A DNA stretch of 64,000 nt from Rhizobium sullae (GCF_025200715.1 NZ_CP104144.1:2480001-2544000); one strand, 5' to 3'; numbered from the stretch's first letter, positions 18,119 to 27,757 are shown. Made by a program: numbers and translations. The notes: generated from the sequence alone by a model not told the origin.

Positions 18119-19162
18119 ATGGAAAACATTGAACTCGCGAACCTGACCCGCCGATCGCTCGGCGGCGTCGCCCTTGGGCTGATGGCGACAGGAATACCTG
18201 GAAAGAGCGCCCGAGCGGCTCAGGGCACCGAAGAAGCGAAAGCTGGCCAAACGCAGGGCGCGACATTGGAGGCCAGCAAGCGCATTGACGCCGGCGACCT
18301 TAACGTCGCCTACGCCGATCTCGGCCCCCCCGAGGGATCACCCATACTTCTGCTACACGGCTGGCCGTACGACATCAACAGCTTCGTCGAGGTCGCGCCA
18401 CTGTTGGCAGACCATGGTCATCGCGTAATCGTTCCATATCTGCGCGGATACGGCGCAACGACGTTCCTATCCGACAAGACGAAGCGCAATGGGCAGCAGT
18501 CGGCGCTCGCACTCGACGTCGTGAAGCTGATGGACGCCCTCAAGATCGAGAAGGCGACCATCGCCGGCTTTGACTGGGGAGCCAGAACTGCCGACATCAT
18601 CGCGGCTCTCTGGCCGAATCGATGCAAGGCGCTCGTATCCGTCAGCGGCCACCTGATCGGCAGCCAGAGCGCGGGCAAGAAACCCCTCCCGCCGTCGGCC
18701 GAGCTTCAATGGTGGTACCAGTACTATTTCGCCACCGATCGCGGCCGCGAAGGCTACCAGAAATACACCAACGACTTCGCCAAGCTGATCTGGAGGCTGG
18801 CTTCGCCTCGCTGGACGTTCGATGACGCCACATTCGACCGGAGCGCGGCGGCCTTTTCCAATCCAGACCATGTGGAGATCGTCGTACACAACTACCGCTG
18901 GCGTCTCGGCCTGGCCCAGGGCGAGAAGCGCTTCGACAAGTATGAGGCCAAGCTTGCCGACGCCCCCGACATCGAGGTCCCGGCGATCACGCTGGAAGGC
19001 GATGCCAATGGCGCTCCTCACCCCGACCCCAAAGCGTATGCAGGAAAATTCAAGGCGAAGTACGAGCATCGGCTGATTTCGGGCGGAATCGGCCATAACC
19101 TTCCGCAAGAGGCACCCGAGGCGTTTGCCAAGGCCGTAATCGACGCCGAAACGTGGGCGTAG
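18119..19162 (+). CDS. Tat-exported epoxide-hydrolase-like alpha/beta hydrolase
   Basis: The protein has 347 residues. The N-terminus carries a twin-arginine motif (NLTRRSLGGVALGLMATG, Arg 11-12) and a cleavable signal ending near ARAAQG, so the folded enzyme should go to the periplasm. The fold shows the oxyanion motif HGWP (80-83) and the nucleophile elbow GFDWGA with Asp152, as in epoxide hydrolases. A catalytic His is likely in SGGIGHNLPQEAPEAF near the C-terminus. A cap domain with WWYQYYFATDRG lies between. It would hydrolyse an epoxide or similar ester. It is a single gene, convergent with the SDR at 19311. Confidence 0.87.
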   Translation: MENIELANLTRRSLGGVALGLMATGIPGKSARAAQGTEEAKAGQTQGATLEASKRIDAGDLNVAYADLGPPEGSPILLLHGWPYDINSFVEVAPLLADHGHRVIVPYLRGYGATTFLSDKTKRNGQQSALALDVVKLMDALKIEKATIAGFDWGARTADIIAALWPNRCKALVSVSGHLIGSQSAGKKPLPPSAELQWWYQYYFATDRGREGYQKYTNDFAKLIWRLASPRWTFDDATFDRSAAAFSNPDHVEIVVHNYRWRLGLAQGEKRFDKYEAKLADAPDIEVPAITLEGDANGAPHPDPKAYAGKFKAKYEHRLISGGIGHNLPQEAPEAFAKAVIDAETWA

Positions 19163-19310
19163 GCGATCAAAGCCATCAACGCGCAGCAACGCAGAAGACA
19201 GCCGTCACCGTATGAAGTCTTTCGGCCGACCCTTTCGGCGCAGATGCGACGCACCGGATAGCTTGGTGCGTCGCGCAAATCGAGCTTTCCCGCGAACTCA
19301 CATCGGTCCT

Positions 19311-20060
19311 TCAAGCCAAAGTCATGCCGCCATCGACATGCAGTTCGATACCATTGACGAAACTTCCCCCCTCGGAGGCGAGGAAGAGAGCGGCGCGCGC
19401 CAGTTCTTCCGGTTGTCCCAGGCGGCCCGCCGGGATAAGCGAAGCCATGTGATGTTCGAATGCCGGGCGATCAGCTTCCGAAACTCCAAGTTTTCCGAGA
19501 ATAGCGGTATCGACCGGTCCCGGGCTCAAAATATTGACGCGGATCCTTCGGTGCTTGAACTCGATCGCCCAGTTCTTCGCGAACGCGGCGACAGCAGCTT
19601 TCGAGCCGGCATAGACGGTGTGATCCGGCAGAACCTTGGTAGCTGCCAGGGAACTCGTGACGATGATGCTGCCGCCATCGCGGATCACCGGCTCGATCGC
19701 TTGTACGCCGAAGAACACCCCGCGCGTATTAATGGCGAAATGCCGGTCATAGTCTTCCGGCGTCGCATTGCCGGAAGCAGTGAGATTGATGATCGCGGCA
19801 TTGGCTATATAGATGTCCAGGCCGCCAAAGCGGTTCTTCACCGTCTCGGCAAGCGTTCGATGGTGTTCGATGTCGGCAACATCACCAACGACACCGACAG
19901 CGCCATGGCCGATTTCGTTCACCGCTTGATCGACGACGTCCTGGCGCCGGCCGGTGATGACGACCTGCGCCCCTTCTTGCGCGAACAGGCGCGCAGTTGC
20001 CTTGCCGATGCCGCTGTTACCGCCCGTGATGACGGCGACCTTGTCTTTCAGATGCTGCAT
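19311..20060 (-). CDS. Short-chain dehydrogenase/reductase (SDR)
   Basis: The protein has 249 residues, classical SDR length. The cofactor motif TGGNSGIGKATA is at about residues 12-23, then NAAIIN, the catalytic Ser in IIVTSSLA, YAGSK (Tyr and Lys of the YxxxK motif) and the C-terminal SFVNGIELHVDGGM. It is probably an NAD(P)-dependent alcohol or sugar dehydrogenase in the cytoplasm. It is divergent from a LysR-family gene starting about 95 bp away, the usual arrangement of a regulator and its target. An inverted repeat between them includes its ribosome-binding region. Confidence 0.92.
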   Translation of the reverse strand: MQHLKDKVAVITGGNSGIGKATARLFAQEGAQVVITGRRQDVVDQAVNEIGHGAVGVVGDVADIEHHRTLAETVKNRFGGLDIYIANAAIINLTASGNATPEDYDRHFAINTRGVFFGVQAIEPVIRDGGSIIVTSSLAATKVLPDHTVYAGSKAAVAAFAKNWAIEFKHRRIRVNILSPGPVDTAILGKLGVSEADRPAFEHHMASLIPAGRLGQPEELARAALFLASEGGSFVNGIELHVDGGMTLA

Positions 20061-20063
20061 TGC

Positions 20064-20093
20064 TTATCTCCGTTTCCGTTAAGGTTGAGATAA
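20064..20093. promoter_or_regulatory. Inverted repeat in the SDR-LysR intergenic region
   Basis: TTATCTC (20064-20070) and GAGATAA (20087-20093) form a 7-bp inverted repeat 16 bases apart. The left arm overlaps the SDR ribosome site. It is a candidate binding site for the divergent LysR protein; LysR sites usually contain such dyads. Confidence 0.4.
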
Positions 20094-20155
20094 ACCCGCT
20101 CGCCTCGCGCCATTAGAATGCAGTCAGGCACATGATTTGTGCCGCGGAGATGCAA

Positions 20156-21052
20156 ATGCCAAATCTGCTGAGTGAGACGTCGGGACTGATGGCTTTTGTT
20201 CGGACTGTGGAGGCCGGCTCCTTCAGCGCGGCTGCACGCGACCTGAACACAACGCCATCTGCGGTCTCGAAGAGCGTGGCGCGGCTGGAAAAGAAAATCG
20301 GAACACGGCTCTTCCTGCGCTCCACCCGCGCCCTAACGCTCACGCAGGACGGCCAGATTTTCTTCGAACGCGTTGCGCCGCTCTTGCGAGATCTGGATTC
20401 GAGCGACGAGGCGATCAGGTCGCAGGCTGCCCCATCCGGGCGCCTGCGCATCAGCATGCCCGGCGAGCTGGCGCCCTTGCTGCTGCCCCGGCTGTTTACC
20501 AGCTTTGCGGCCGCCTATCCGGACCTGCATCTGGATATCGGACTGACGGACCGGTTCGTGGATCTGATCAGGGAGGATTACGACGTCGTGTTGCGCGTCG
20601 GTGATCCCACACAAGGGGACCTCATTGTTCGTCATCTGTCAGATCTGCCGATGGCAGTGGTTGCCTCCCCGCGTTTCCTTGAGACCTGGGGCAGTCCAAA
20701 TTCGGCGGAAGCTCTGGCAAGCCTGCCCTTCGCTCGATTTGCAATGGGCGGCATACCAACGTCCGTGCGTTTGGCCGATGGAACCACGTTCACCCCCTTC
20801 GGGCGCGTCAATTGCGATTCAGGAACGGCACTGATCCAGGCGGCGCTGAGCGGACTTGGCGCGGCATATCTTCTGCGATGCCTGGTGGCCGGCGAACTGA
20901 AAGACGGGACACTGGTCGATCTCGCACCAGAGATCGCCCTTCCCAAGCTTCCCTTCAATGCCCTGCATGCCTTCGGACGCACCGCCCCCTTGCGCGTGAG
21001 GCTGCTCTGCGACTTCATGGCCACCGAAGCGAAGGCCATCACAGGGGTGTGA
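20156..21052 (+). CDS. LysR-family transcriptional regulator
   Basis: The protein has about 298 residues. The N-terminal winged helix (LMAFVRTVEAGSFSAAARDL, then TTPSAVSKSVARLEKKIGTR) is followed by a LysR substrate-binding domain (GRLRISMPGELAPLLLPRLF; DLHLDIGLTDRFVDLIREDY). The latter resembles the CrgA-like subgroup that acts on SDR or oxidoreductase neighbours. ATG 20156 is chosen because GGAG lies 6 bases upstream; ATG 20132 and 20150 are in-frame alternatives. It is divergent from the SDR gene and probably controls it. Confidence 0.92.
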   Translation: MPNLLSETSGLMAFVRTVEAGSFSAAARDLNTTPSAVSKSVARLEKKIGTRLFLRSTRALTLTQDGQIFFERVAPLLRDLDSSDEAIRSQAAPSGRLRISMPGELAPLLLPRLFTSFAAAYPDLHLDIGLTDRFVDLIREDYDVVLRVGDPTQGDLIVRHLSDLPMAVVASPRFLETWGSPNSAEALASLPFARFAMGGIPTSVRLADGTTFTPFGRVNCDSGTALIQAALSGLGAAYLLRCLVAGELKDGTLVDLAPEIALPKLPFNALHAFGRTAPLRVRLLCDFMATEAKAITGV

Positions 21053-21075
21053 AAGCTAGGCAGGTCCGGCCCGCC

Positions 21076-21438
21076 TCAATCGCGTAAGGCGTCTCCGATG
21101 GCCGCAAGTAGTACCCGGCCATCGAAAGGCTTGCGGAAAAATCCGCTAATGCCTTGGGCACGGCCCTGATCCGCTATCTCGTGGCGGCCAGTGATCAAGA
21201 ACACGGGCAGTTCCGGATGTGCCTCCCTCACCAGATCACGAAGTTCAAAGCCGTCCATGCCCGGCATTCCAATGTCGGTAATGAGCACATCCACGCCCGA
21301 CAGTCCGCTAGCAAGGAGCGATCCCGCCGACGAGAAGCTGCGGGCCACGTAGCCCGCGGACTCCAGCAGTTCTTCCAGCGACTCAAGTACCCGTGGGTCA
21401 TCATCAACAATCGCCACGACAGTTTTTTCTTCGCTCAT
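21076..21438 (-). CDS. Single-domain response regulator (receiver, FixJ-like)
   Basis: The protein has 120 residues, a stand-alone receiver. The acidic pocket is DDD at residues 12-14, the phospho-acceptor is Asp55 (VLITDIGMPGMDG), with the conserved Thr in LITGRH and Lys103 in FFRKPF. There is no output domain. It is the last gene after the large MASE1/PAS histidine kinase and a small ORF on the same strand, so the kinase is its likely phosphodonor. It may act by protein contact or as a phosphate sink. Confidence 0.92.
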   Translation of the reverse strand: MSEEKTVVAIVDDDPRVLESLEELLESAGYVARSFSSAGSLLASGLSGVDVLITDIGMPGMDGFELRDLVREAHPELPVFLITGRHEIADQGRAQGISGFFRKPFDGRVLLAAIGDALRD

Positions 21439-21441
21439 ACT

Positions 21442-21690
21442 CTACTCCATCTCGCCCGGCGCGAGCGAGTTATAGATATTTCCACCGCCACTCTCTCCTG
21501 CATAACGTTCCTTCTGTCGATTTGCTGCATGACCCCGCAGCTCTGCGGCAACGAATTCGTCCAAAACGCTGCCCACCACCAACGGCGGCCCCTGTTTGCG
21601 CATCATGGCGGGCGCGCTCCGATCTTGTTTCTCGATTTCGAACGACTGACGGCCCCGTGGCCGGGCGCCTCCGAATGCACCCATCGTCAT
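21442..21690 (-). CDS. Small ORF coupled to the histidine kinase gene
   Basis: The 82-codon frame begins with an ATG that overlaps the kinase stop as ATGA (21687-21690) and ends 3 bp before the receiver gene start. That spacing is typical of a translated gene in an operon. The product (MTMGAFGGARPRGRQSFEIE...) is Gly/Arg-rich and polar, with no recognised domain. Without the overlap it would look like spacer. I keep it as a possible small protein of unknown role. Confidence 0.4.
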   Translation of the reverse strand: MTMGAFGGARPRGRQSFEIEKQDRSAPAMMRKQGPPLVVGSVLDEFVAAELRGHAANRQKERYAGESGGGNIYNSLAPGEME

Positions 21691-24600
21691 CCATTCTGGA
21701 TCCGCATTGACGATCTTTCGTCATGGAGACTGTTCACTTCAGCCGGCAACGTGAAGATGAACATCGCGCCATACGGTTGGTTTTTCTCCGTCCATAACTG
21801 TCCACCGTGTGCCTCGACAATTGAACGGCAGATCGCCAGCCCCATACCCATCCCTTGCTCTTTCGTCGTAAAGAACGGCTCGAATATTCTGTCGGGAAAT
21901 TGGACGCCCCGGCCGGAGTCGCTGATCTCGATCCGAACCACGTCCCCAACTTGGTTTACACGTATCCGAAGAATCCTGTCATTCGGAACAGTAGCCATCG
22001 CATCCATGCCGTTGCGGATGAGATTGATCAGAACCTGTTGAATCTGGACACGATCGAACGCGACAAGCCGAAGCGCGCGCCCGACCGCTATATCCATGCG
22101 GACGCGACGACGTGATGCCTCCTCCGCCAGGAGATCGCGCGCCTCGGCGATCACACCGTCGAGCGTCGTACAGTCCCTCGTGTCTGCGGATTGCTTGAAC
22201 AAGGCGCGGATGCGACTGACAACGTCGGCGGCGGAGTTTGCGCTATGAATGATGCGCTCCACCGTTTTTTGTGCCCGCTCGATATTCGGCGGTTCAGCCG
22301 TAAGCCAACGCTGGCAGGCGCTCGAATAGTTCATCACGGCAGACAGCGGTTGATTGACCTCATGGGCGATGGATGCCGAGAGCTCGGCAAGACTCGCCGC
22401 CTGGTTCGCGCGTGCGAGACTCTCTTGCGTTAGAAGCAACTTTTCCTGCGCTCGAACCTCACCGTCGATGTCCAGGCAGATGACATTCCACTGCACGATG
22501 GCGCCCTCGGCGTTTCGCATCGGGGCGGCGCGCGTCTCGACCCAGCGATATTCTCCATCGAACCGCCGCAGACGATGCCTCTGCGCATACGGCTCGCCGG
22601 TCGCCAACGAATGGGCGTACTGCTCCTTAACTCCCGCGATGTCGTCGGGATGAACACCGGCATCCAGTGCGCCGTCTAACCGGGATTTTCCCTTGCTGTC
22701 CAATTCTTCAAGCTCGTACCCGAGGAATTCGCGCAACTGCTGGCTGCGATAGACCGGCTCGCCATCCGGTGCGACACAATCGATCAAGGCCGGCAGCGTT
22801 TCAACCAGCTCCCAGAGAAAGCGTTCTCTCTCGCGCAGCGCCTCCTCGGCATGCACTTGATCTTCGATGTCGTGACAGAGGCCGTACCACTGGAGGATAC
22901 GTCCGCTCTCATCCCGCAGCGGCTCCGCGCGGCTCGACATCCAGCGATAAATCCCATCCGCACGACGCAGGCGATAGTTAAGGGAAAAGGCCTCACCTGT
23001 AGCGAATGAGTGGTTGAGCGCCTCCGCCAGCCGGGTTGCATCATCGGGATGGACGAGAGCCGCAATGGCCGCAGCTAGCCCGCTTGATCCCGGCCTATCG
23101 TAATCCCCTACGTCCAAACCGAAGAATTCGATCATGCGTTTGCTGAAGAAGACCGGTTCGCCCTCCGGGCTTAATCGCCAGAGCAGGCTCGGAACCATGT
23201 CGACGAGCTGCGAGAACTCCCGCTCCCGGTTACGCAATGCCTTCTCTGCCTTCTTGCGCTCTGTGATATCGATAAAGCCGACCAGACTCTTGTCGGCGAC
23301 AGCGCCGGGACGGGCGGTGGTGAACAGGACGTCGATGACGCTGCCGTCCATTCGCGCCACCTGGGTCTCTTCCCGGAAGACCTCCTCGCCGCGATAACGC
23401 GCCTCAATCGAGCGGCGTATGGTGGAAATGCTCGGCTGCCAGTAGCGGGTAATTGGCAGGTGCATCTCCTCCGCATTTTTCGCGCCGAACATCTCGATGA
23501 TATGTTGGTTGACCTCTTCAACCTCCAGAGCTTCCAGTGCGCGCGGCAGGAATTCGGGGTGCTCGTCAATGTACGTTTGGAGTTCCGTCACTCCCTTTGC
23601 ACGCAACTCCTTGAACAAGGGAACCAGTTTGCTGGCGTCCACCTGCGTGAGCCCGATCGGCATATAGTGGAAGAGGTCACGGTAGCGGCGCTCGCTTTGC
23701 TGCAAGGCCTCCTGAGCGGTCACCAGGTCATCTATATCGAGGCAGACGCCATACCATTGCACGATCCGGCCGTCCGGGTCGCGCAGCGGGTCCGCACGCC
23801 CCTCTGTCCAGCGATAGGTTCCATCTGACCGCTGCTGGCGATACTTCATTGCGAAGGTGGTACCCGTCTCGAACGAGCGCGTCAGCGCTTGCCCCACCGC
23901 CTGCCTGTCTTCGGGATGGACATCGGCCAGGGACCGCGACGCGTCCGGCGCGGTCAAGTCTTCCAGGGTGACGCCGACCGTATCCATGAGCCGTTTGTTG
24001 ATGTAGGACGGCGTTCCTTCAGGCGTCGCGCTCCAGATCAGAGCGGGCACGGCGTCGATGAGCTGCCGAAGCTGCCGCTCGCTTTGGCGCAATGCTTCCT
24101 GTGCGCGCACCTCGTCGTCGATGTCGATGGAAATTGCGTACCATTGCACAATCACGCCGCCTTCATCCCGCAACGGCTCCCCGCGGCCATCAACCCAGCG
24201 GTATGCGCCGTCCGCACGACGCATGCGATACTTCATGGCGTAGGGCTCGCCGGTGGCGAGGGAGTGGCGGACTGTCTCGAGCAGGCACGCCGCATCTTCG
24301 GGATGGACGAGAGTCTGTATGGCTGCCGCCAGCCGGCTCATGTCTGGCCTATCCAACTGCGCTACGTCGTTCAAACCGAAGAAGTCAAGCAAGCGCTTGT
24401 TGAAGAAGGTCGGCTTGCCTTCGGGCGTCAGACGCCTGATCTGGACGGGGACCATATCCACGAGCTGCGAGAGCTCCCGCTCCCGGTCGCGCAATGCCTC
24501 CACGCTTTGGCGCAATGTGAGCAGCGCCAGCTGATGCTGCCTGGATATAGCGGCTACGATGAGCGCCGAAAATGCCGAGATGGCTAGAAAAAGCTGCAGC

Positions 24601-25415
24601 ATGATCTGCTTGTGCTTCTGGGACTCGGGATCGCCGGCAAATTGGCTGGCGCCGGATATTGTGAATACCGCCGTGATCAGAGCAAGGAGGGTCAAGGCGA
24701 CGGCGGCGCCTCGAAACTCAAAGCGCGCCGCGGCCCAAAGAAGAGGCGGCATGATGATGTAGGCGAAGGGCAGGTAACCGCTCAAGGAAAGGGCGGCGAC
24801 ACCAAGAAAGATCAGCCCAAGGACGCAAGCTTCCATCCATCGCGCGGCCGAAAGCTGGGCCTTGCCGCGCCAGTTCTGGAACACGACCAGCGCCAGTGGC
24901 GCTACGATCAGGATCCCGGTGGCATCCCCGATCCACCATAAAGGCCAAGCCGCCGCGAAAGTTTGCGATTGTATGCCAAACCACGCAAGAGTCGCACTTC
25001 CCACCGTCGCGCCAATGGTTGGCGCAACTCCAGCGGCCAGGACGACGAATGCGAGAACTTCCTGCAAGGTTTCCAGCCGAACCGGACGCCTGCAGGTCCG
25101 GTTCACGAGCCACGCGCCGACCGCTGCTTCAAGAGCGTTGCCGACATAGATCAGGACGGCCGCGGGCAGCGGACTGTGGAACCACAAGAAATTGCTGAAC
25201 AGCTCAGCCAGACAGCCCCCCAGCACCCACCATGGCCAGCTGTACCCGGAGGCCAGGACAAGCGTAGCAATGAAAAGCCCGCTCGGAGGCCAAATGGAAA
25301 TACCTGTTCCAGGTACGATTGCAAGCGACTGAGCAAATCCGCATCCCAACATATAGGCCACAACAAAAAGCCCCAGGTGCAGGAATTGGGGGCGGTGCGA
25401 CCAGAGGCGCATCAT
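21687..25415 (-). CDS. MASE1 multi-PAS sensor histidine kinase
   Basis: The protein has 1242 residues. Residues about 1-300 are a MASE1 membrane sensor (eight or so helices, ISIWPPSGLFIATLVLASGY). Five PAS-type modules follow. PAS 1, 2, 4 and 5 share a VDMVP/IDAVP-type start and end in an IVQWYxxxxDID-type segment. PAS 3 differs (FHYMPIGLTQVDASKLVPLF) and contains an inserted helical stretch. The HisKA domain has the phospho-acceptor His in SASIAHEVNQPLSAVMNYSS. The HATPase has IQQVLINLIRNGMDAM, ISDSGRGVQF and FFTTKEQGMGMGLAIC. AGGAG precedes ATG 25415. The FixL-like kinase core fits the FixJ-like receiver encoded downstream. Confidence 0.94.
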   Translation of the reverse strand: MMRLWSHRPQFLHLGLFVVAYMLGCGFAQSLAIVPGTGISIWPPSGLFIATLVLASGYSWPWWVLGGCLAELFSNFLWFHSPLPAAVLIYVGNALEAAVGAWLVNRTCRRPVRLETLQEVLAFVVLAAGVAPTIGATVGSATLAWFGIQSQTFAAAWPLWWIGDATGILIVAPLALVVFQNWRGKAQLSAARWMEACVLGLIFLGVAALSLSGYLPFAYIIMPPLLWAAARFEFRGAAVALTLLALITAVFTISGASQFAGDPESQKHKQIMLQLFLAISAFSALIVAAISRQHQLALLTLRQSVEALRDRERELSQLVDMVPVQIRRLTPEGKPTFFNKRLLDFFGLNDVAQLDRPDMSRLAAAIQTLVHPEDAACLLETVRHSLATGEPYAMKYRMRRADGAYRWVDGRGEPLRDEGGVIVQWYAISIDIDDEVRAQEALRQSERQLRQLIDAVPALIWSATPEGTPSYINKRLMDTVGVTLEDLTAPDASRSLADVHPEDRQAVGQALTRSFETGTTFAMKYRQQRSDGTYRWTEGRADPLRDPDGRIVQWYGVCLDIDDLVTAQEALQQSERRYRDLFHYMPIGLTQVDASKLVPLFKELRAKGVTELQTYIDEHPEFLPRALEALEVEEVNQHIIEMFGAKNAEEMHLPITRYWQPSISTIRRSIEARYRGEEVFREETQVARMDGSVIDVLFTTARPGAVADKSLVGFIDITERKKAEKALRNREREFSQLVDMVPSLLWRLSPEGEPVFFSKRMIEFFGLDVGDYDRPGSSGLAAAIAALVHPDDATRLAEALNHSFATGEAFSLNYRLRRADGIYRWMSSRAEPLRDESGRILQWYGLCHDIEDQVHAEEALRERERFLWELVETLPALIDCVAPDGEPVYRSQQLREFLGYELEELDSKGKSRLDGALDAGVHPDDIAGVKEQYAHSLATGEPYAQRHRLRRFDGEYRWVETRAAPMRNAEGAIVQWNVICLDIDGEVRAQEKLLLTQESLARANQAASLAELSASIAHEVNQPLSAVMNYSSACQRWLTAEPPNIERAQKTVERIIHSANSAADVVSRIRALFKQSADTRDCTTLDGVIAEARDLLAEEASRRRVRMDIAVGRALRLVAFDRVQIQQVLINLIRNGMDAMATVPNDRILRIRVNQVGDVVRIEISDSGRGVQFPDRIFEPFFTTKEQGMGMGLAICRSIVEAHGGQLWTEKNQPYGAMFIFTLPAEVNSLHDERSSMRIQNG

Positions 25416-25700
25416 GGGCTGCTCCTGTTGGACAAAGCAGGCCCGGGACGATCAGCGCCTCGTCCGGCACTTGTCCTCAACATCCCGGCTGACCTAATCA
25501 TACTCAAACTTAATCCCACCACGCTTCATGGTGTTGTGCCTCTCTTCGTGAAACAGGCCCGGCGCTCCTGCGTGAGCAGAGTACCTGGAACCAAGCGACA
25601 AAAATACCTGTCCTGAGGAATAGGTTCTCGCGCCTCAAACTGCGCCGACGCGCCGCAGCAACGATCAACTCCCTCAAGAAGCATCCTGGCACAGGAGATG

Positions 25701-27191
25701 TCAGTTGCGGAAGATCGCCCGTATTGCCTTAAGGAGCGCGCGGGCGCTCCGCTCCTGCCCTGTTGCGGGTAGGGGCAGATGACGGACGTCATCGGCACGG
25801 GCGGCGAGCGTTGTAGCTATCTTCTCTGCTATCGCCGGACGGGCCTCGAGCAGCGGCGCGAAGCTCTGCTGATCGATCTCGTAGACAGTGACAGGAGTGA
25901 GCGCCTGCAGCGTGCAAACCTCGCCCATTCCCGCAAGCAGGCCCGTCTCGCCGAAGAAGTCTCCGGGCGAAAGACGTCTCTGTTCCTGCTCGTCGTTCCG
26001 CATTGCGACGATCCCGGCACGAATAATCATCAGCGAGGGCAGCGTTTGACCCTGATGAGCGATGATCTCACCCTTCTGAAACTCGCGGACCGCACTTGAT
26101 TGTGCCAGGAGTTCCTTCTCGGACTTCGTCAGGTGTGAGAAAACCGGAATCGCTTCAATGAGGCTAAGCGGCGTGATCTCAGGCGGCCTGGCGCCCTCCT
26201 CCGTCGGCAGTTCGTTCATAAACGCGATTGCCGACGGTGGCATCGCCAACAGCAGTCCGGCGGATTTGCATTGGCGATAAAACAGATCGATCACCTCGTT
26301 TCGGGCTTGCGTCCGCAGCGACGGGCTCGTCACCCGAAACAGCAGCTCGATTTCCAGGGCGACAGCGTCCACGCCCTTCAGCGCCACCTGTGGAGGCGGC
26401 TCCTTGACGATCGAATTGCAGCCGGCCAAAACCGACTGCATAACGTCTTCAATGATGGAGGGCATTCTGGTCGGTGCGACGCGGACGGTCATTCTGAGGA
26501 GATGCGTTTCATCGGGTTGGCTGATGTTCGTCAATCCGAGTTTGGCAAGCACGCCGTTGGGCAGAACGACGACATTGTTTGCCACGGTGAGAACGTGTGT
26601 CGACCGCCATGTGCTGGCAATGACGCGTCCCTCCGTTCCGTCCGCAAGGAGAATCCAATCGCCCAAAGAGTAGGTGCGCCCGAGCGTGAGGGCGATGCCC
26701 GAGAAGACGTCACCGAGGGTGTTTTGGAGCGCCAGACCGAGGACGATAGCAATCACGCCGGATGTAGCAACCAGCGTTCCGATCGGAACGCCGAACACGA
26801 AGGCGAGAGCCGATAGCATTACGCACAGATAGACCAGTCCGACGACGATATCCTGCAGAAGGCGGGCTTCGCGCGGCCTTCCTTCAAGAACGAGATAGAT
26901 GCGGACGAAGCCGATGATGGCCCATGCCAGATGAAGCCACCACAGCAGTTTCGCCACGATGACGAAGATCGCTCGAGTGTCTTCAAATCGATAGTCTTGA
27001 AATCGGCCGGGCGAAATATCGCTCTCGATAAGAGCCGCGGTCATCGCGGCAAAGAAGGCGATCTGCACGACCAGCCGGAGGTTCGCACGTCGAGGCGAGA
27101 GCAGATACCATACGACTATTCCAGCCAGCCCGAGGAGGATGAGCCAGGCGAGAGGATCGCTCGCGAGTTTATCAAGATGTCCCTGTAGCAT
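25701..27191 (-). CDS. MscS-type mechanosensitive channel fused to a cyclic-nucleotide-binding domain
   Basis: The protein has about 496 residues from ATG 27191 (AAGAG 9 bases upstream; ATG 27200 and an upstream frame are alternatives). There are about four to five N-terminal membrane helices. A MscS pore/beta domain follows (VATSGVIAIVLGLALQNTLG; FSGIALTLGRTYSLGDWILL; VLPNGVLAKLGLTNIS). Residues about 350-480 are a cNMP-binding/Crp-like domain (FQKGEIIAHQGQTLPSLMII; SPGDFFGETGLLAGMG). Known MscS-CNB fusions (bCNG channels) are ligand-gated more than tension-gated. The domain has GETG and no strong PBC Arg-Ala-Ala signature, so nucleotide binding is uncertain. Confidence 0.9.
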   Translation of the reverse strand: MLQGHLDKLASDPLAWLILLGLAGIVVWYLLSPRRANLRLVVQIAFFAAMTAALIESDISPGRFQDYRFEDTRAIFVIVAKLLWWLHLAWAIIGFVRIYLVLEGRPREARLLQDIVVGLVYLCVMLSALAFVFGVPIGTLVATSGVIAIVLGLALQNTLGDVFSGIALTLGRTYSLGDWILLADGTEGRVIASTWRSTHVLTVANNVVVLPNGVLAKLGLTNISQPDETHLLRMTVRVAPTRMPSIIEDVMQSVLAGCNSIVKEPPPQVALKGVDAVALEIELLFRVTSPSLRTQARNEVIDLFYRQCKSAGLLLAMPPSAIAFMNELPTEEGARPPEITPLSLIEAIPVFSHLTKSEKELLAQSSAVREFQKGEIIAHQGQTLPSLMIIRAGIVAMRNDEQEQRRLSPGDFFGETGLLAGMGEVCTLQALTPVTVYEIDQQSFAPLLEARPAIAEKIATTLAARADDVRHLPLPATGQERSARALLKAIRAIFRN

Positions 27192-27349
27192 GATGACCAT
27201 CTCTTGGCGTGGGTGGCACGGCCGAAGTGGCACTGTAGGGCCTACGCCGCTTCGACATGACCAGCAAGCGTCAGCTCCGCATAGTTCACGCGCGGCGCGG
27301 CAACGTTTCCTTTTGCCTGGCGTTCATGCGCTTTCTCCTTGTGTTGAAC

Positions 27350-27757
27350 TCATTTCTCGTAGGTCGCCAGGTTGGTCTCGTTCGCGTCGAGGACGAACAC
27401 GGCAAGCAAGCGAGCACGCTCCGTCGTGCTGGCATTTTCGCTGACGCTGTGGCGGTCACCCGGAAATTCCGACCAGCTCTCGCCGGTCTTATAGGTGACC
27501 ACCGGCCCGTCATTGACCTGGCTCCGGATCGCCCCTTCGAGAACCGTCGCGTAGATGAAGGCGGAGTTCGGATGCGTATGAGCAGGCGAAGTGCCGCCTG
27601 GCTCGTATTCGACGAGTACGCCCTTGATGCTCTTGCCGGGCACGTTTGGAAGCGGCTGGTCGTAGACGACCTTTACGTTTGCCGCCTCATCATTAGCCAT
27701 TGCTGCGGTCACGGAAGCGGCGGCTAGCGTCACCGCGTACAGGAGTGCCTTGATCAT
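27350..27757 (-). CDS. Exported small cupin protein, paralogue 2
   Basis: The protein has about 135 residues. ATG 27757 is favoured because GGAG lies 6 bases upstream; ATG 27763 and 27769 are in frame. A signal peptide (MIKALLYAVTLAAASVTAAM, then ANDEA) precedes a cupin domain with PGGTSPAHTHPNSAFIYATV, giving the metal-site His residues AHTH, and GDRHSVSENAST. A periplasmic location is expected. It follows the NmrA paralogue 3 gene by 75 bp on the same strand, in the same order as the NmrA-cupin pair at 14.2-15.5 kb. Confidence 0.86.
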   Translation of the reverse strand: MIKALLYAVTLAAASVTAAMANDEAANVKVVYDQPLPNVPGKSIKGVLVEYEPGGTSPAHTHPNSAFIYATVLEGAIRSQVNDGPVVTYKTGESWSEFPGDRHSVSENASTTERARLLAVFVLDANETNLATYEK

